From: Streptomyces sp. NRRL F-2580
GTDB taxonomy: Bacteria > Actinomycetota > Actinomycetes > Streptomycetales > Streptomycetaceae
Reading direction: 5' to 3'
DNA: 64,000 nt
NCBI RefSeq assembly: GCF_000720115.1
Contig: NZ_JOIR01000009.1
Span: 62,001 to 126,000 of the forward strand
Shown here in pieces: positions 24,038 to 33,819 of this stretch. Position 1 is the first letter of the stretch. Every line of letters starts with the position of its first letter. The notes beneath the pieces are model-generated. The model was not told the origin of the DNA and did no database searches. It saw only the letters and a program-made list of their open reading frames with translations. Both the position numbers and the translations under genes were made by a program.

Positions 24038-26431
24038 GTGACCATCGCGCCTTCCGCACCGCGCGCCGAGTCCGTTTCTGGCGACAACACCGAGGGCCCG
24101 GGGGCCACGCTGCTGCGTACCCTCACCGAACTTACGGCGGACCTCCCCGACACCGACCCCGGCCGCGTCGCCGCCTCCGCGCTCCGCGGCCGCAGCTCCG
24201 CCGCCGATGAGGCCGAACTGCGGGGGCTCGCCACCGAGGCCGCCGCCGGTCTGATCTCCGAGGACCCCGCGTACTCGAAGCTCGCCGCCCGGCTGCTGAC
24301 GCTGGCCGTGCGCGACGAGGCCGCGGGCCAGGGCTCCACCTCCTTCTCCGCCTCCGTCGAGGTCGGCCACCGCGAGGGCCTCATCGCCGACCGCACGGCC
24401 GAGTTCGTGCGGACCCACGCCAACCGCCTGGACGCGCTGGTCGAGCACACCCTCGCCGAGGGCGCCGACGACCGCTTCGGCTTCTTCGGCCTGCGCACCC
24501 TGCACAGCCGCTACCTGCTGCGCCACCCGATCACCCGTCAGGTCATCGAGACCCCGCAGTACTTCATGCTCCGCGTGGCCTGTGGCCTCGCCGCGGACGA
24601 GAGCGTCCAGGCCGTCGAGGAAGTGGCCTCGCTGTACCGGCTGATGAGCCGCCTCGACTACCTGCCCTCCTCCCCCACCCTCTTCAACTCCGGCACCCGG
24701 CACCCGCAGATGTCCTCCTGCTACCTGCTGGACTCCCCGCTGGACGAGCTCGACTCGATCTACGACCGCTACCACCAGGTGGCGCGCCTGTCGAAGCACG
24801 CGGGCGGCATCGGCCTGTCGTACTCCCGCATCCGCGCCCGCGGTTCCCTGATCCGCGGCACCAACGGCCACTCCAACGGCATCGTGCCGTTCCTGAAGAC
24901 CCTCGACGCCTCCGTCGCCGCCGTGAACCAGGGCGGCCGGCGCAAGGGCGCCGCCGCCGTCTACCTGGAGACCTGGCACGCGGACATCGAGGAGTTCCTG
25001 GAGCTCCGCGACAACACCGGTGAGGACCAGCGCCGTACGCACAACCTGAACCTCGCCCACTGGGTCCCGGACGAGTTCATGCGGCGCGTGAACGCGGACG
25101 CCGAGTGGTCGCTGTTCTCCCCGGCCGACGTGCCCGAGCTGGTCGACCTGTGGGGCGACGAGTTCGACGCCGCCTACCGCAAGGCCGAGGCCGAGGGACT
25201 GGCCCGCAAGACCATGCCCGCCCGCGACCTGTACGGCCGGATGATGCGCACCCTCGCGCAGACCGGCCAGGGCTGGATGACGTTCAAGGACGCCTCCAAC
25301 CGCACGGCGAACCAGACCGCCGAGCCGGGCACGGTCGTCCACTCCTCCAACCTCTGCACCGAGATCATCGAGGTCACCAACGACGGCGAGACGGCCGTCT
25401 GCAACCTCGGCTCGGTCAACCTCGGCGCGTTCGTGCTGACGGAGACGGGCGAGATCGACTGGGAGCGGCTGGACGAGACCGTCCGCACCGCCGTGACCTT
25501 CCTCGACCGCGTGGTGGACATCAACTTCTACCCGACCGAGCAGGCCGGCCGCTCCAACGCCCGCTGGCGCCCGGTGGGCCTGGGCGCCATGGGCCTCCAG
25601 GACGTCTTCTTCAAGCTGAGGCTGCCCTTCGACTCCCCCGAGGCGAAGGCCCTCTCCACCAAGCTCTCCGAGCGCATCATGCTCGCGGCGTACGAGGCCT
25701 CGTGCGACCTGGCCGAGCGCAGTGGCCCGCTGCCGGCCTGGGAGCAGACCCGCACCGCGCGCGGCGTCCTGCACCCGGACCACTACGAGACCGAGCTGAA
25801 CTGGCCGGAGCGCTGGGAGGCGCTGCGCGCCCGCGTCGCGAAGTCCGGCATGCGCAACTCGCTGCTCCTCGCCATCGCCCCGACGGCCACGATCGCCTCG
25901 ATCGCCGGCGTGTACGAGTGCATCGAGCCGCAGGTCTCCAACCTCTTCAAGCGCGAGACGCTCAGCGGTGAGTTCCTCCAGGTGAACGGCTACCTGGTGG
26001 AGGAGCTGAAGGCGCTCGGCGTGTGGGACGCCCAGACCCGCGAGGCGCTGCGCGAGTCCTCCGGCTCGGTCCAGGGCTTCGGCTGGATCCCGGCGGAGGT
26101 CCGCGAGCTGTACCGCACGGCGTGGGAGATCCCGCAGCGCGGTCTGATCGACATGGCGGCGGCCCGTACGCCGTTCCTGGACCAGTCGCAGTCGCTGAAC
26201 CTGTTCCTGGAGACGCCCACCATCGGCAAGCTCAGCTCGATGTACGCGTACGCCTGGAAGCAGGGCCTGAAGACCACCTACTACCTGCGCTCGCGCCCCG
26301 CGACGAAGATCGCCCGTGCCGCGTCCGCGTCCGCCGTCCCGGCGGCCGCCACCCCGCTCCCGCAGGCCGTCGACGCCGACGCTCTGGCCTGCTCCCTTGA
26401 GAACCCCGAGTCCTGCGAGGCCTGCCAGTAA
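24038..26431 (+). CDS. nrdA: Class Ia ribonucleotide reductase large subunit NrdA
   Basis: The 797-residue alpha subunit reduces ribonucleotides. It shows the redox Cys in MSSCYLLDSP, the thiyl-radical Cys in SSNLCTEIIEVT, the second redox Cys in TAVCNLGSVNLG, and the C-terminal shuttle pair CEACQ. The N-terminal 75 residues are Ala/Asp/Glu-rich and show no ATP-cone motif, unlike E. coli NrdA. GTG 24038 follows GGGAGAG. It is controlled by NrdR boxes and the B12 riboswitch, and overlaps nrdB by one base (TAATG). Confidence 0.94.
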   Translation: MTIAPSAPRAESVSGDNTEGPGATLLRTLTELTADLPDTDPGRVAASALRGRSSAADEAELRGLATEAAAGLISEDPAYSKLAARLLTLAVRDEAAGQGSTSFSASVEVGHREGLIADRTAEFVRTHANRLDALVEHTLAEGADDRFGFFGLRTLHSRYLLRHPITRQVIETPQYFMLRVACGLAADESVQAVEEVASLYRLMSRLDYLPSSPTLFNSGTRHPQMSSCYLLDSPLDELDSIYDRYHQVARLSKHAGGIGLSYSRIRARGSLIRGTNGHSNGIVPFLKTLDASVAAVNQGGRRKGAAAVYLETWHADIEEFLELRDNTGEDQRRTHNLNLAHWVPDEFMRRVNADAEWSLFSPADVPELVDLWGDEFDAAYRKAEAEGLARKTMPARDLYGRMMRTLAQTGQGWMTFKDASNRTANQTAEPGTVVHSSNLCTEIIEVTNDGETAVCNLGSVNLGAFVLTETGEIDWERLDETVRTAVTFLDRVVDINFYPTEQAGRSNARWRPVGLGAMGLQDVFFKLRLPFDSPEAKALSTKLSERIMLAAYEASCDLAERSGPLPAWEQTRTARGVLHPDHYETELNWPERWEALRARVAKSGMRNSLLLAIAPTATIASIAGVYECIEPQVSNLFKRETLSGEFLQVNGYLVEELKALGVWDAQTREALRESSGSVQGFGWIPAEVRELYRTAWEIPQRGLIDMAAARTPFLDQSQSLNLFLETPTIGKLSSMYAYAWKQGLKTTYYLRSRPATKIARAASASAVPAAATPLPQAVDADALACSLENPESCEACQ

Positions 26432-27447
26432 TGAGCTCCAACGACGACAAGAACCTCCTGGACCCGGGCTTCGAGCTCACGCTCCGCCCGATGCGCTACC
26501 CCGACTTCTACGAGCGCTACCGGGACGCGATCAAGAACACGTGGACGGTGGAGGAGGTCGACCTCCACTCGGACGTCGCGGACCTCGCGAAGCTGACGCC
26601 GGCCGAGCAGCACATGATCGGCCGTCTGGTCGCGTTCTTCGCGACGGGCGACTCGATCGTCTCGAACAACCTGGTGCTGACGCTCTACAAGCACATCAAC
26701 TCCCCGGAGGCGCGCCTGTACCTGTCGCGCCAGCTGTTCGAGGAGGCCGTGCACGTCCAGTTCTACCTGACGCTGCTCGACACCTACCTGCCCGACCCGG
26801 ACGACCGGGCGGCCGCGTTCGACGCGGTCGAGGAGATCCCCTCCATCCGCGAGAAGGCGCAGTTCTGCTTCAAGTGGATGGACTCGGTCGAGAAGATCGA
26901 CCGGCTGGAGACGCAGGCCGACCGCCGCCGCTTCCTGCTGAACCTGATCTGCTTCGCCGCGTGCATCGAGGGCCTGTTCTTCTACGGCGCCTTCGCGTAC
27001 GTGTACTGGTTCCGCTCGCGCGGCCTGCTGCACGGCCTGGCCACCGGCACCAACTGGGTGTTCCGTGACGAGACCATGCACATGAACTTCGCCTTCGAGG
27101 TCGTGGACACGGTCCGCAAGGAGGAGCCGGAGCTTTTCGACGACGCCCTCCAGCAGCAGGTCACCGACATGCTCAAGGAGGCCGTGGAGGCGGAGCTGCA
27201 GTTCGGCCGCGACCTGTGCGGCGACGGCCTGCCGGGCATGAACACCGAGTCGATGCGCGAGTACCTGGAGTGCGTCGCGGACCAGCGTCTGGTCCGCCTC
27301 GGCTTCGCGCCGGTGTACGGCTCGCAGAACCCGTTCTCCTTCATGGAGCTCCAGGGTGTCCAGGAGCTGACGAACTTCTTCGAGCGTCGTCCGTCGGCCT
27401 ACCAGGTCGCGGTCGAGGGCACGGTCGACCTGGACGAGGACTTCTAG
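26431..27447 (+). CDS. nrdB: Class Ia ribonucleotide reductase small subunit NrdB
   Basis: The 338-residue beta subunit houses the di-iron site and tyrosyl radical. Visible ligands include E105 and H108 in FEEAVHVQFY with radical Tyr112 four residues after the His, plus EGLFFYGAF and DETMHMNFAFEV. The C-terminal tail ends VDLDEDF, the segment that docks into NrdA. The stop codon lies in an 11-bp triple repeat. Confidence 0.95.
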   Translation: MSSNDDKNLLDPGFELTLRPMRYPDFYERYRDAIKNTWTVEEVDLHSDVADLAKLTPAEQHMIGRLVAFFATGDSIVSNNLVLTLYKHINSPEARLYLSRQLFEEAVHVQFYLTLLDTYLPDPDDRAAAFDAVEEIPSIREKAQFCFKWMDSVEKIDRLETQADRRRFLLNLICFAACIEGLFFYGAFAYVYWFRSRGLLHGLATGTNWVFRDETMHMNFAFEVVDTVRKEEPELFDDALQQQVTDMLKEAVEAELQFGRDLCGDGLPGMNTESMREYLECVADQRLVRLGFAPVYGSQNPFSFMELQGVQELTNFFERRPSAYQVAVEGTVDLDEDF

Positions 27448-27468
27448 AGGACTTCCAGAGGACTTCTG
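27436..27468 (+). repeat. Three tandem 11-bp repeats across the nrdB stop codon
   Basis: GAGGACTTCTA, GAGGACTTCCA and GAGGACTTCTG follow each other at 27436, 27447 and 27458. The first copy encodes the last residues of NrdB and its TAG stop; the other two are untranslated. Confidence 0.92.
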
Positions 27469-27488
27469 AGGGTCCTGCGGCCCCACGG

Positions 27489-27544
27489 GCCGGGACGCGG
27501 TGAACGCCGCGAAGCCGGGATGCGGTTCACCACCGCGTCCCGGC
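27489..27544 (+). terminator. nrdAB terminator
   Basis: GCCGGGACGCGGTGAAC (27489-27505) pairs with a complementary arm ending at 27544, with a small bulge and a loop of about 19 nt. It separates nrdB from nrdS. Confidence 0.7.
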
Positions 27545-27600
27545 TTCTCGCGTTTCCGGCGCCCGATCGTCCGGCTTCCCGTGTGCGCGGTCGCCCCCGC

Positions 27601-27825
27601 TCAGTGGGCGACGGGGCCCCAGTGCATTCCGGCGTGCCGGGCGCGGGGCCGGCGGACGGTCGGCGGCATGCCGCCCGCCTTCTGGCGGGGCAGCCACACG
27701 AGCCGGCTCTCGACGGCCCGTAGCTGGCGGTCGATCCGCCGGTCGCGCAGGACCCCGTACAGGCTGGGGGCGAGCACCAGGGCGGCGACGGCGAGGACGG
27801 TGAGGTAGCTCAGGAACGTGTTCAT
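27601..27825 (-). CDS. Small single-span membrane protein of unknown function
   Basis: The 74-residue protein starts MNTFLSYLTVLAVAALVLAPSLYG, an N-terminal membrane anchor or uncleaved signal, followed by a basic cytoplasmic region (DRRIDRQLRAVES, PTVRRPRARH). ATG 27825 follows GAGGAAAG. It lies opposite to and between nrdB and nrdS, divergent from nrdS with an 81-bp shared promoter region. No family recognised. Confidence 0.6.
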   Translation of the reverse strand: MNTFLSYLTVLAVAALVLAPSLYGVLRDRRIDRQLRAVESRLVWLPRQKAGGMPPTVRRPRARHAGMHWGPVAH

Positions 27826-27860
27826 GTCTCTACTTTCCTCCCGCTGGGAAAACTCGCACA

Positions 27861-27897
27861 GTGGCAGGACTGTCATGAAAGAACGAATTACTGCCAC
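27861..27897. promoter_or_regulatory. Inverted repeat in the nrdS divergent promoter region
   Basis: GTGGCAG (27861-27867) and CTGCCAC (27891-27897) form a 7-bp inverted repeat with a 23-bp spacer, ending 9 bp before the nrdS start. TGGCA/TGCCA half-sites are common operators for AraC-type regulators, so autoregulation by NrdS is plausible. Confidence 0.45.
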
Positions 27898-27906
27898 ACT
27901 GGAGGC

Positions 27907-28872
27907 ATGCTGACCAACGTGGCCGTGGCCCTCCTCGACGAGATCGCCGCCTTCGAGTTCGGGATCTTCTGCGAAGTCTTCGGAATCGACCGCAGCGACC
28001 ACGGGCTGCCGGTGTACGACTTCGCCGTCTGCGCGGCGGAGGAAGGCCCCCTGACCATGTCCGGTACCGGTTTCACGGTCTCCCCGGAACACGGGCTGGA
28101 GCGGCTGGAGAGCGCCGACCTGATCTGCGTGCCCGCCTTCCGGGACGCGGGCACCCGCGTGTACCCGGAAGCGCTCATGGAGGCGCTGCGCCGCGGGGTG
28201 GACCGGGGAGCGCGGGTGCTCAGCGTGTGCAGCGGGGCGTACGTGCTCGGGGCGGCGGGGCTGCTGGACGGCCGGCACTGCACCACGCACTGGATGCACG
28301 CCGCGACGCTGGCCCGGCGCTTCCCGCGGGCCCTGGTCGACCCGGACGTGCTCTACGTCGACGCGGGCCCGGTGATCACCTCCGCCGGCACCGCCTCCGG
28401 CATCGACGCCTGCCTGCACCTCGTCCGCCAGGAGCACGGGGCGGAGGTGGCCAACACCATCGCGCGGCGGATGGTCGTACCTCCCCACCGGGACGGCGGG
28501 CAGGCCCAGTACATCGAGCGGCCGCTGCCGCGCACCTCCTGCGACACCGTCGGCGAGGTGATCGAGTGGATGGCCCGCCACCTGGACGAGGAGATCACCG
28601 TCGAGCAGCTCGCGGCGCGCGCGCACATGTCACCGCGCACCTTCGCCCGCCGCTTCCTCCAGGAGACCGGCACCACCCCGTACAAGTGGGTGCTTCGCCA
28701 GCGGGTCCTGCTCGCGCAGGAGCTGCTGGAGGCGACCGACGAGACGGTGGACGCGATCGCCGGCCGCTGCGGCTTCGGCAACGCGGCCGCGCTGCGCCAC
28801 CACTTCCTGCGGACCCTGGGCACCACGCCGAATTCCTTCCGGCGCGCCTTCCGGGGCCCGCAGGCGGCCTAG
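27907..28872 (+). CDS. nrdS: AraC-family regulator with DJ-1/PfpI-like domain, NrdS type
   Basis: The 321-residue protein has an N-terminal GATase1-like domain (about 1-190), with the nucleophile-elbow Cys in VLSVCSGAYVLGAAGLLDGR, and two AraC helix-turn-helix motifs (ITVEQLAARAHMSPRTFARRF and ETVDAIAGRCGFGNAAALRHHF). Its position after nrdAB matches nrdS of S. coelicolor, there described as the third gene of nrdABS. Here a terminator and an opposing gene separate it from nrdB, so it probably has its own promoter. Confidence 0.82.
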   Translation: MLTNVAVALLDEIAAFEFGIFCEVFGIDRSDHGLPVYDFAVCAAEEGPLTMSGTGFTVSPEHGLERLESADLICVPAFRDAGTRVYPEALMEALRRGVDRGARVLSVCSGAYVLGAAGLLDGRHCTTHWMHAATLARRFPRALVDPDVLYVDAGPVITSAGTASGIDACLHLVRQEHGAEVANTIARRMVVPPHRDGGQAQYIERPLPRTSCDTVGEVIEWMARHLDEEITVEQLAARAHMSPRTFARRFLQETGTTPYKWVLRQRVLLAQELLEATDETVDAIAGRCGFGNAAALRHHFLRTLGTTPNSFRRAFRGPQAA

Positions 28873-28885
28873 CGGGCCGTAGGGG

Positions 28886-29527
28886 CTACGCGTTCGGGAC
28901 GGTCTCGTAGCGCGGGGTGCCCTCTTCCATCTGCCGCAGGGCGTCCTTGCGGTCCCGCTTCGAGAGGCGGTCGATGTAGAGGTAGCCGTACAGGTGATCG
29001 GTCTCGTGCTGGAGGCAGCGGGCGAAGTAGCCGGTGCCGCGCACCTTGATCGGGTTGCCCTGGGCGTCCTGGCCCTCCACCTCGGCGTAGTCCGGGCGGG
29101 CCAGCGAGGCGTAGGCGGTCGGGACCGACAGGCAGCCCTCGTTCGAGTCGTCCAGCACCCGGGTGTCGGCGGGCAGCTCGACGAGCTTCGGGTTGACCAC
29201 GACACCGGTGTGCCGCACACCGTCGTCGTCCGGGCAGTCGTAGACGAAGACCTTGGCGTCCACACCGATCTGGTTCGCGGCCAGGCCCACGCCCTCGGCG
29301 GCCTTCTGGCTGGCGAACATGTCGTCGATCAGCTGCGCCAGCTCTTCGCCGAACTCGGTGACGTCCTTGCACTCGCGGTGCAGGACCGGGTTGCCGACGA
29401 CGGTGATCGGGCGGGCGGTGCCGCGCTCACGGTGGGCGAGCTCGCGCTCGGCACAGTCCTCCGTGTCCACGACGTACCCGTCGTTCACGACCTCGACGCC
29501 GACTACCTCGTTCTCCTGCTGCGACAT
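28886..29527 (-). CDS. def: Peptide deformylase
   Basis: The 213-residue enzyme removes the formyl group from nascent proteins. All three motifs are present: [17 protein letters not shown] (metal Cys) and QHETDHL (metal His pair and catalytic Glu). An N-terminal extension of about 35 residues ([14 protein letters not shown]) precedes the catalytic core. It is convergent with nrdS, leaving 13 bp between stops. Confidence 0.93.
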   Translation of the reverse strand: MSQQENEVVGVEVVNDGYVVDTEDCAERELAHRERGTARPITVVGNPVLHRECKDVTEFGEELAQLIDDMFASQKAAEGVGLAANQIGVDAKVFVYDCPDDDGVRHTGVVVNPKLVELPADTRVLDDSNEGCLSVPTAYASLARPDYAEVEGQDAQGNPIKVRGTGYFARCLQHETDHLYGYLYIDRLSKRDRKDALRQMEEGTPRYETVPNA

Positions 29528-29609
29528 GTCCGCCGTACGCCTTCCGTAAGTCCAAGTCACCGGTGGTCGCCAATGGCCACCGATGTGCCCGTACAGCCTA
29601 CGGCCCTGC

Positions 29610-30605
29610 TCAGCAGACTTCTTCGAGATCCCGCCACTCGCGGGTGCCCGGGCTGTCCGCGACCCAGCCGTCGAGCAGTCCGCGCACCAGCCCGGGCGGC
29701 GCCGCGATCCCGCATTCGCGCTCGGGCACCCACAGGGAGCCGGCGGTGCGGTGCCCCAGCGGTCCGGGATGCCCCGGCTCGCTGTGGTCGTGCGGGTCCA
29801 GGTGCTCGCCGTCGCCCTCGTCGCTGGGCATCTCGCTCTCCGAGCAGGTCCGGCACAGCAGCCGCACCGACGAGGACCAGTCCTCCGCGGCGAAGCCCGC
29901 GTCCGAGGCCAGCTGCTCCAGCGCGTCACGGTCCGCCTCGGTGGCCGCCTCCAGCAGCACCACCCACGTCGGCACCGGCGACGGCGCCCACAGCTCGATC
30001 TCGTCGAAGACGGGGTACGAGGGACCGGCCGCCGTGACGCGCTCGCCGTGCGGGACCCCGTCGTGGAGCACGACCTCGCCCCAGCGCCGCCCCGAGGAGG
30101 GCAGCGGGATCGACAGGACCTCCAGCCGGGCCGGGTCCAGCCGGCGGCCCCAGACCACCTCGGCCTCGCCCTCGGGCGAGAGCCGTACGGCCGCGCTGCC
30201 GAGCTCCATGCCGACCGGTTCGCCGCTGCCCTTGGCGCCCGCGCCGTGCGCGTCGCCGGGCACCTTCAGCCCGTACGCCTGCCAGGCCCTGCGGGCCAGC
30301 GGCCAGTCCTGGAGCGCGGTCGCGGCGATGCCCACGTTCCACCAGTCCGGGGCGCCGGTCTCGCGGTCCAGCAGCGCCACGGCGCGCAGTCCCGCGGCCC
30401 GTGCCTGCTCCCAGTCGTGCCGGAACTTGTGCAGCAGGGCCAGATTGAACCAGGACTCGGACAGCCAGGGCTCCAGGTCCGCCGCTCTGGTCAGGAGCGC
30501 GCCCGCGTCCTCGTACCGCCCGTCGCCGATCAGCGTGAACGCGCGGTCGGTGGCCTGCCGCCACGAGGCGGAGGGCCGATGCCGTACCTTCCCGAAGATC
30601 CTCAC
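29610..30605 (-). CDS. Tetratricopeptide-repeat protein
   Basis: The 331-residue protein has two or three TPR units in its first 130 residues ([41 protein letters not shown] and the next repeat), then a beta-rich domain (about 165-250), and a CRTCSESE / PERECG cysteine region near the C-terminus. GTG 30605 ([15 protein letters not shown]) is preferred; an upstream in-frame ATG at 30722 lacks a ribosome site. No enzymatic motif; function unknown. Confidence 0.72.
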   Translation of the reverse strand: MRIFGKVRHRPSASWRQATDRAFTLIGDGRYEDAGALLTRAADLEPWLSESWFNLALLHKFRHDWEQARAAGLRAVALLDRETGAPDWWNVGIAATALQDWPLARRAWQAYGLKVPGDAHGAGAKGSGEPVGMELGSAAVRLSPEGEAEVVWGRRLDPARLEVLSIPLPSSGRRWGEVVLHDGVPHGERVTAAGPSYPVFDEIELWAPSPVPTWVVLLEAATEADRDALEQLASDAGFAAEDWSSSVRLLCRTCSESEMPSDEGDGEHLDPHDHSEPGHPGPLGHRTAGSLWVPERECGIAAPPGLVRGLLDGWVADSPGTREWRDLEEVC

Positions 30606-30725
30606 GATTCCCGCCTGCCTGGGGGCACCCTCCCGGCGGTAGCCGGGGGTCAACGGTGCAGCCTTGCGGACACTCTTACTGGCATCCAACCATGCCCGCT
30701 CGGACGGCCGCTCATTACCCATGGG

Positions 30726-31988
30726 TTACCCAGGTCGGACGGGAACAACTCTGTCACGTCCACCCCTGGCCAGAACCCTCGCCAAGCACTCCACGACCTC
30801 CGGCTGGTAATCGTGCCCGGTGCCCAGCCGGAGCTGTTCCAGGGCGGCCAGTGAGCCGCCCGGGTGACGCCTCCCGCCGGCCAGGTCGTCGTACGCGTTC
30901 ACCGTACGCACGATGCGGGCCAGGACGGGCTGCTCCCGGTACGGGTCCGCCTGCCGCTCCACCACCACGGCGACCTCCGCGGGCACCCCGGTCTGCCGGG
31001 CCACCTCCCCGCCCAGCCCGGCGATCCGGCGGGCCTCGGCGGCGGGCAGCTCGGCGGTGGCCCCGTCCGGAACCGGGTCGACGAGGGACAGCTGGCCGAT
31101 GTCGTGCATCAGGGCGGCGTACTCCAGCACCGTGAGCTCCCGCTCCGACAGGCCCAGCTCCCGGCCCACGGCGCAGCTCAGGGCGGCGACCCGGCGGGAG
31201 TGGCCCGGCCGGGTGTAGCCGGCGATCTCGGTGGCGCGGGCCAGGGAGGTGATGGTCTGGCGGTAGGTGGTGCGGATCGCGGTGATCCGGTGGAAGGACA
31301 GCTGGGTCAGCAGCAGGGGCACGCTGAAGACGGGTATGGCCCACAGGCCGGCCACGGCCGCGCCGAGCGCCATCACGACCCCGGCGGCACAGATCGCCGC
31401 GCCGATGCCGAGCTGGGCGCGCAGTTCGTCGCGCAGCAGGGGACCGTACGGCCAGCCGGTGCGGGCCCCGGCCAGCGCTGCGGCGAGCACGGCCTCGCAC
31501 AGGGCGGTGAGGCCGAGCAGGCAGAGCAGGAAGAGGACGAGCCACGGGCCTTGGCCGACCCGTTCCTCCAGCCGGCCGGAGTTGTAGAGCGGCTGGAAAC
31601 ACACGGCGGCGAAGGTGACGGTGAGCACCCGGCGGGACAGGTGGTCGAGGGCCGGGCAGCGGCCCCGCGCGATGTGCGGGACGATCCCGGCGAGGGCCGC
31701 CGCGACGACGACGGCGACGATCTGGAGCACCCCGTGCCGGGTGGGCTCGCCGGCGTTCTCACCGAGCAGGGCGTAGGCGAGGGCGCCGGCGGAGCCGAGC
31801 GGCGCGGGCAGGCGGTCGACGGAGCCGTCCTGCCGGTCCCGGCGGGCGAGCTCGCCGACGGCGATCAGCGCGCCGAAGGCGAGTGCGGCGCCGGGCTCGA
31901 CGACGCCGTTCCACAGGGTGTGCGCGAGGGCGACGACGGTGAGCACGGCCGCGGCCCCCCGCACCGTCCACGCGGCAGCGGTCCTCAT
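30726..31988 (-). CDS. Membrane HD-domain protein lacking the GYP motif
   Basis: The 420-residue protein has about eight hydrophobic segments (1-225) and a C-terminal HD domain (GHSRRVAALSCAVGRELGL, MHDIGQLSL). The third metal motif HHExxxGxGYP of HD-GYP phosphodiesterases is replaced by a sequence with VVERQADPYREQP. It overlaps its HD-GYP partner by ATGA. It may be a degenerate or regulatory paralogue of the upstream protein. Confidence 0.8.
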   Translation of the reverse strand: MRTAAAWTVRGAAAVLTVVALAHTLWNGVVEPGAALAFGALIAVGELARRDRQDGSVDRLPAPLGSAGALAYALLGENAGEPTRHGVLQIVAVVVAAALAGIVPHIARGRCPALDHLSRRVLTVTFAAVCFQPLYNSGRLEERVGQGPWLVLFLLCLLGLTALCEAVLAAALAGARTGWPYGPLLRDELRAQLGIGAAICAAGVVMALGAAVAGLWAIPVFSVPLLLTQLSFHRITAIRTTYRQTITSLARATEIAGYTRPGHSRRVAALSCAVGRELGLSERELTVLEYAALMHDIGQLSLVDPVPDGATAELPAAEARRIAGLGGEVARQTGVPAEVAVVVERQADPYREQPVLARIVRTVNAYDDLAGGRRHPGGSLAALEQLRLGTGHDYQPEVVECLARVLARGGRDRVVPVRPG

Positions 31989-33628
31989 CCGCCCGCCCCG
32001 GCGCCGTCCGCATCGCGGCCGCGCCGTCCACCGGTGGGCGGCGCGTCGCTCCCCCGGCCGTCGGCCCCGGCGAGCGGCGCGTCCTGCGCGGGCAGGGCGG
32101 GCAGCGCCGTCCGCGCGGCCGATCGGGCCGTGCGGGCACCCGCGGGAAGCGGGCCGCCGTTCCTGCCGGGCGGGCCCGGCGCCGCCCGGACCCGGTCGGC
32201 AGGCGGAGCCGGCCCGGCCGGGCCCGGGCCCTGGCCGGGCGGTACGGACGGCCCCGGCCCGGGCACCCCGGTACCCGCAACCCCGGCGGGAGCGTTTCCG
32301 CTGATCACCTGGAGGTCATCGTCGGAGGTGACCACGGGGTGCCAGCCGTGCCGGCCGATGGCGCCCGTCAGGGCCCGCACCATCGCCGGGTCGAACTGGG
32401 CGCCCGCGCACCGGTCCAGCTCGGCCAGGGCCACCGGTACCGGCCGGGCCCGGCTGTAGGAGCGGGTCGAGGTCATCGCGTCGAAGGCGTCGGCCACCGC
32501 CACCACGCGGGCCAGTACCGGGATCTGCTCGCCGGTCAGCCCGTACGGGTAGCCGGAGCCGTCGACCCGCTCGTGGTGGTGCAGGATCGCGGACCGGGCC
32601 TCGCCGAGGAAGCCGATGCCGCGCACCATCTCGTGCCCGTACTCGGGGTGCAGCTCGATGATCCGGCGTTCCTCCGGGGTGAGCGGCCCGTCCTTGCGCA
32701 GCAGCCGGGTGGGGACGCCCAGTTTGCCGACGTCGTGGAGGATCCCGGCGATCCGCACGACCTCCATCCTGTCGTCGGCCATGCCCAGCTCCCGGGCGAT
32801 CATCGCGGAGGCCTGGCCGACCCGCTCGCTGTGCCCGCGCGTGTAGCGGTCCTTGATGTCGACGGCCTGGACGAGGGCGCGGATGGTGGCCCGGTGGGCG
32901 GAGCGCTCGCGGTGGTACTGGGCGAAGACCCAGCAGGAGATGTACATCGGCAGCAGGACGAGGAGGGCGGCCGGGAGCCCGTACGGGCTGCGCCACATGA
33001 CGGCCATCATCAGTCCGGCAAGGCCGTGGACGCAGTGCGGGGCGAGGGAGAGGGTGAGCAGTCCGCGCCAGGCGGTGGCGGCGGGCCGGCGTTCGGCGGT
33101 GGCCAGGACGCCGCCGTCGAGGGCGGTGAGCACCAGGCAGAAGACGACGGCCGCGGCGGCCGCGGGGAGCATCGCGTAGGGGAAGTCGGCCACCCACCCG
33201 GGAGGCCCGGACCCGACGGAAGGCCCTCCGCCGAGGGAGTCCGGACCGCGCAGCAGCCCGTACGCCCGGCCGGCGGCCCAGGCGGCCATGGCCTGCTGCG
33301 CGCCGTGCCACATCCGGCGCACCAGGGCGGGCCGCTCGGTCACGGTCCCCGCGCATCCGCCGGGCAGCGCCACGAGCGCGGCGGCGGCGGGCGGCAGCAG
33401 GAAGACGGCGGCGAGCACCACGGGGAAGAAGGAGCCGATGCCCTCGGGCACCCGGTTGCCCCGCAGCGGGCAGGTCTTGACGAGTTCGCAGCCGAGGTAG
33501 AGCACGGCGAGGAGGGCGGCGGCCGCCCAGGGCGTACCGGAATCCGTGAGGGCCGGGGTGACGCACGCCGCAGCCGCGAGGACGACGCACAGGATGTATC
33601 CGCGCGCCGCCGGCGGAAGTACCCGCAT
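31985..33628 (-). CDS. Membrane HD-GYP domain phosphodiesterase
   Basis: The 547-residue protein has an N-terminal membrane domain (about 10-240, MASE-like) and a complete HD-GYP domain (about 250-430): RGHSERVG, GILHDVGKLGVP, HHHERVDGSGYPYGL and DAFDAMTSTRSY. Such domains hydrolyse cyclic di-GMP. A Pro/Gly/Ala-rich tail of about 100 residues follows. ATG 33628 follows GGGGAGGAG. It is translationally coupled to the GYP-less HD protein. Confidence 0.87.
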   Translation of the reverse strand: MRVLPPAARGYILCVVLAAAACVTPALTDSGTPWAAAALLAVLYLGCELVKTCPLRGNRVPEGIGSFFPVVLAAVFLLPPAAAALVALPGGCAGTVTERPALVRRMWHGAQQAMAAWAAGRAYGLLRGPDSLGGGPSVGSGPPGWVADFPYAMLPAAAAAVVFCLVLTALDGGVLATAERRPAATAWRGLLTLSLAPHCVHGLAGLMMAVMWRSPYGLPAALLVLLPMYISCWVFAQYHRERSAHRATIRALVQAVDIKDRYTRGHSERVGQASAMIARELGMADDRMEVVRIAGILHDVGKLGVPTRLLRKDGPLTPEERRIIELHPEYGHEMVRGIGFLGEARSAILHHHERVDGSGYPYGLTGEQIPVLARVVAVADAFDAMTSTRSYSRARPVPVALAELDRCAGAQFDPAMVRALTGAIGRHGWHPVVTSDDDLQVISGNAPAGVAGTGVPGPGPSVPPGQGPGPAGPAPPADRVRAAPGPPGRNGGPLPAGARTARSAARTALPALPAQDAPLAGADGRGSDAPPTGGRRGRDADGAGAGG

Positions 33629-33819
33629 GGCGCTCTCCTCCCCTGGGCCGTTCCGGCCGGGTACCGATGCGGACCGGTACCGAATGGGGAGAATAAGTGG
33701 GGCCCCGAGCGACGGGGGCCACATTTTCGTATTGCGCCATGCGGACGCCCCCGGATTAGCACATTCGGGTGAACGAAGTGCCCTTCCGGGGGCGGCTGTT
33801 CAATGCGCTGCCGATCCGG

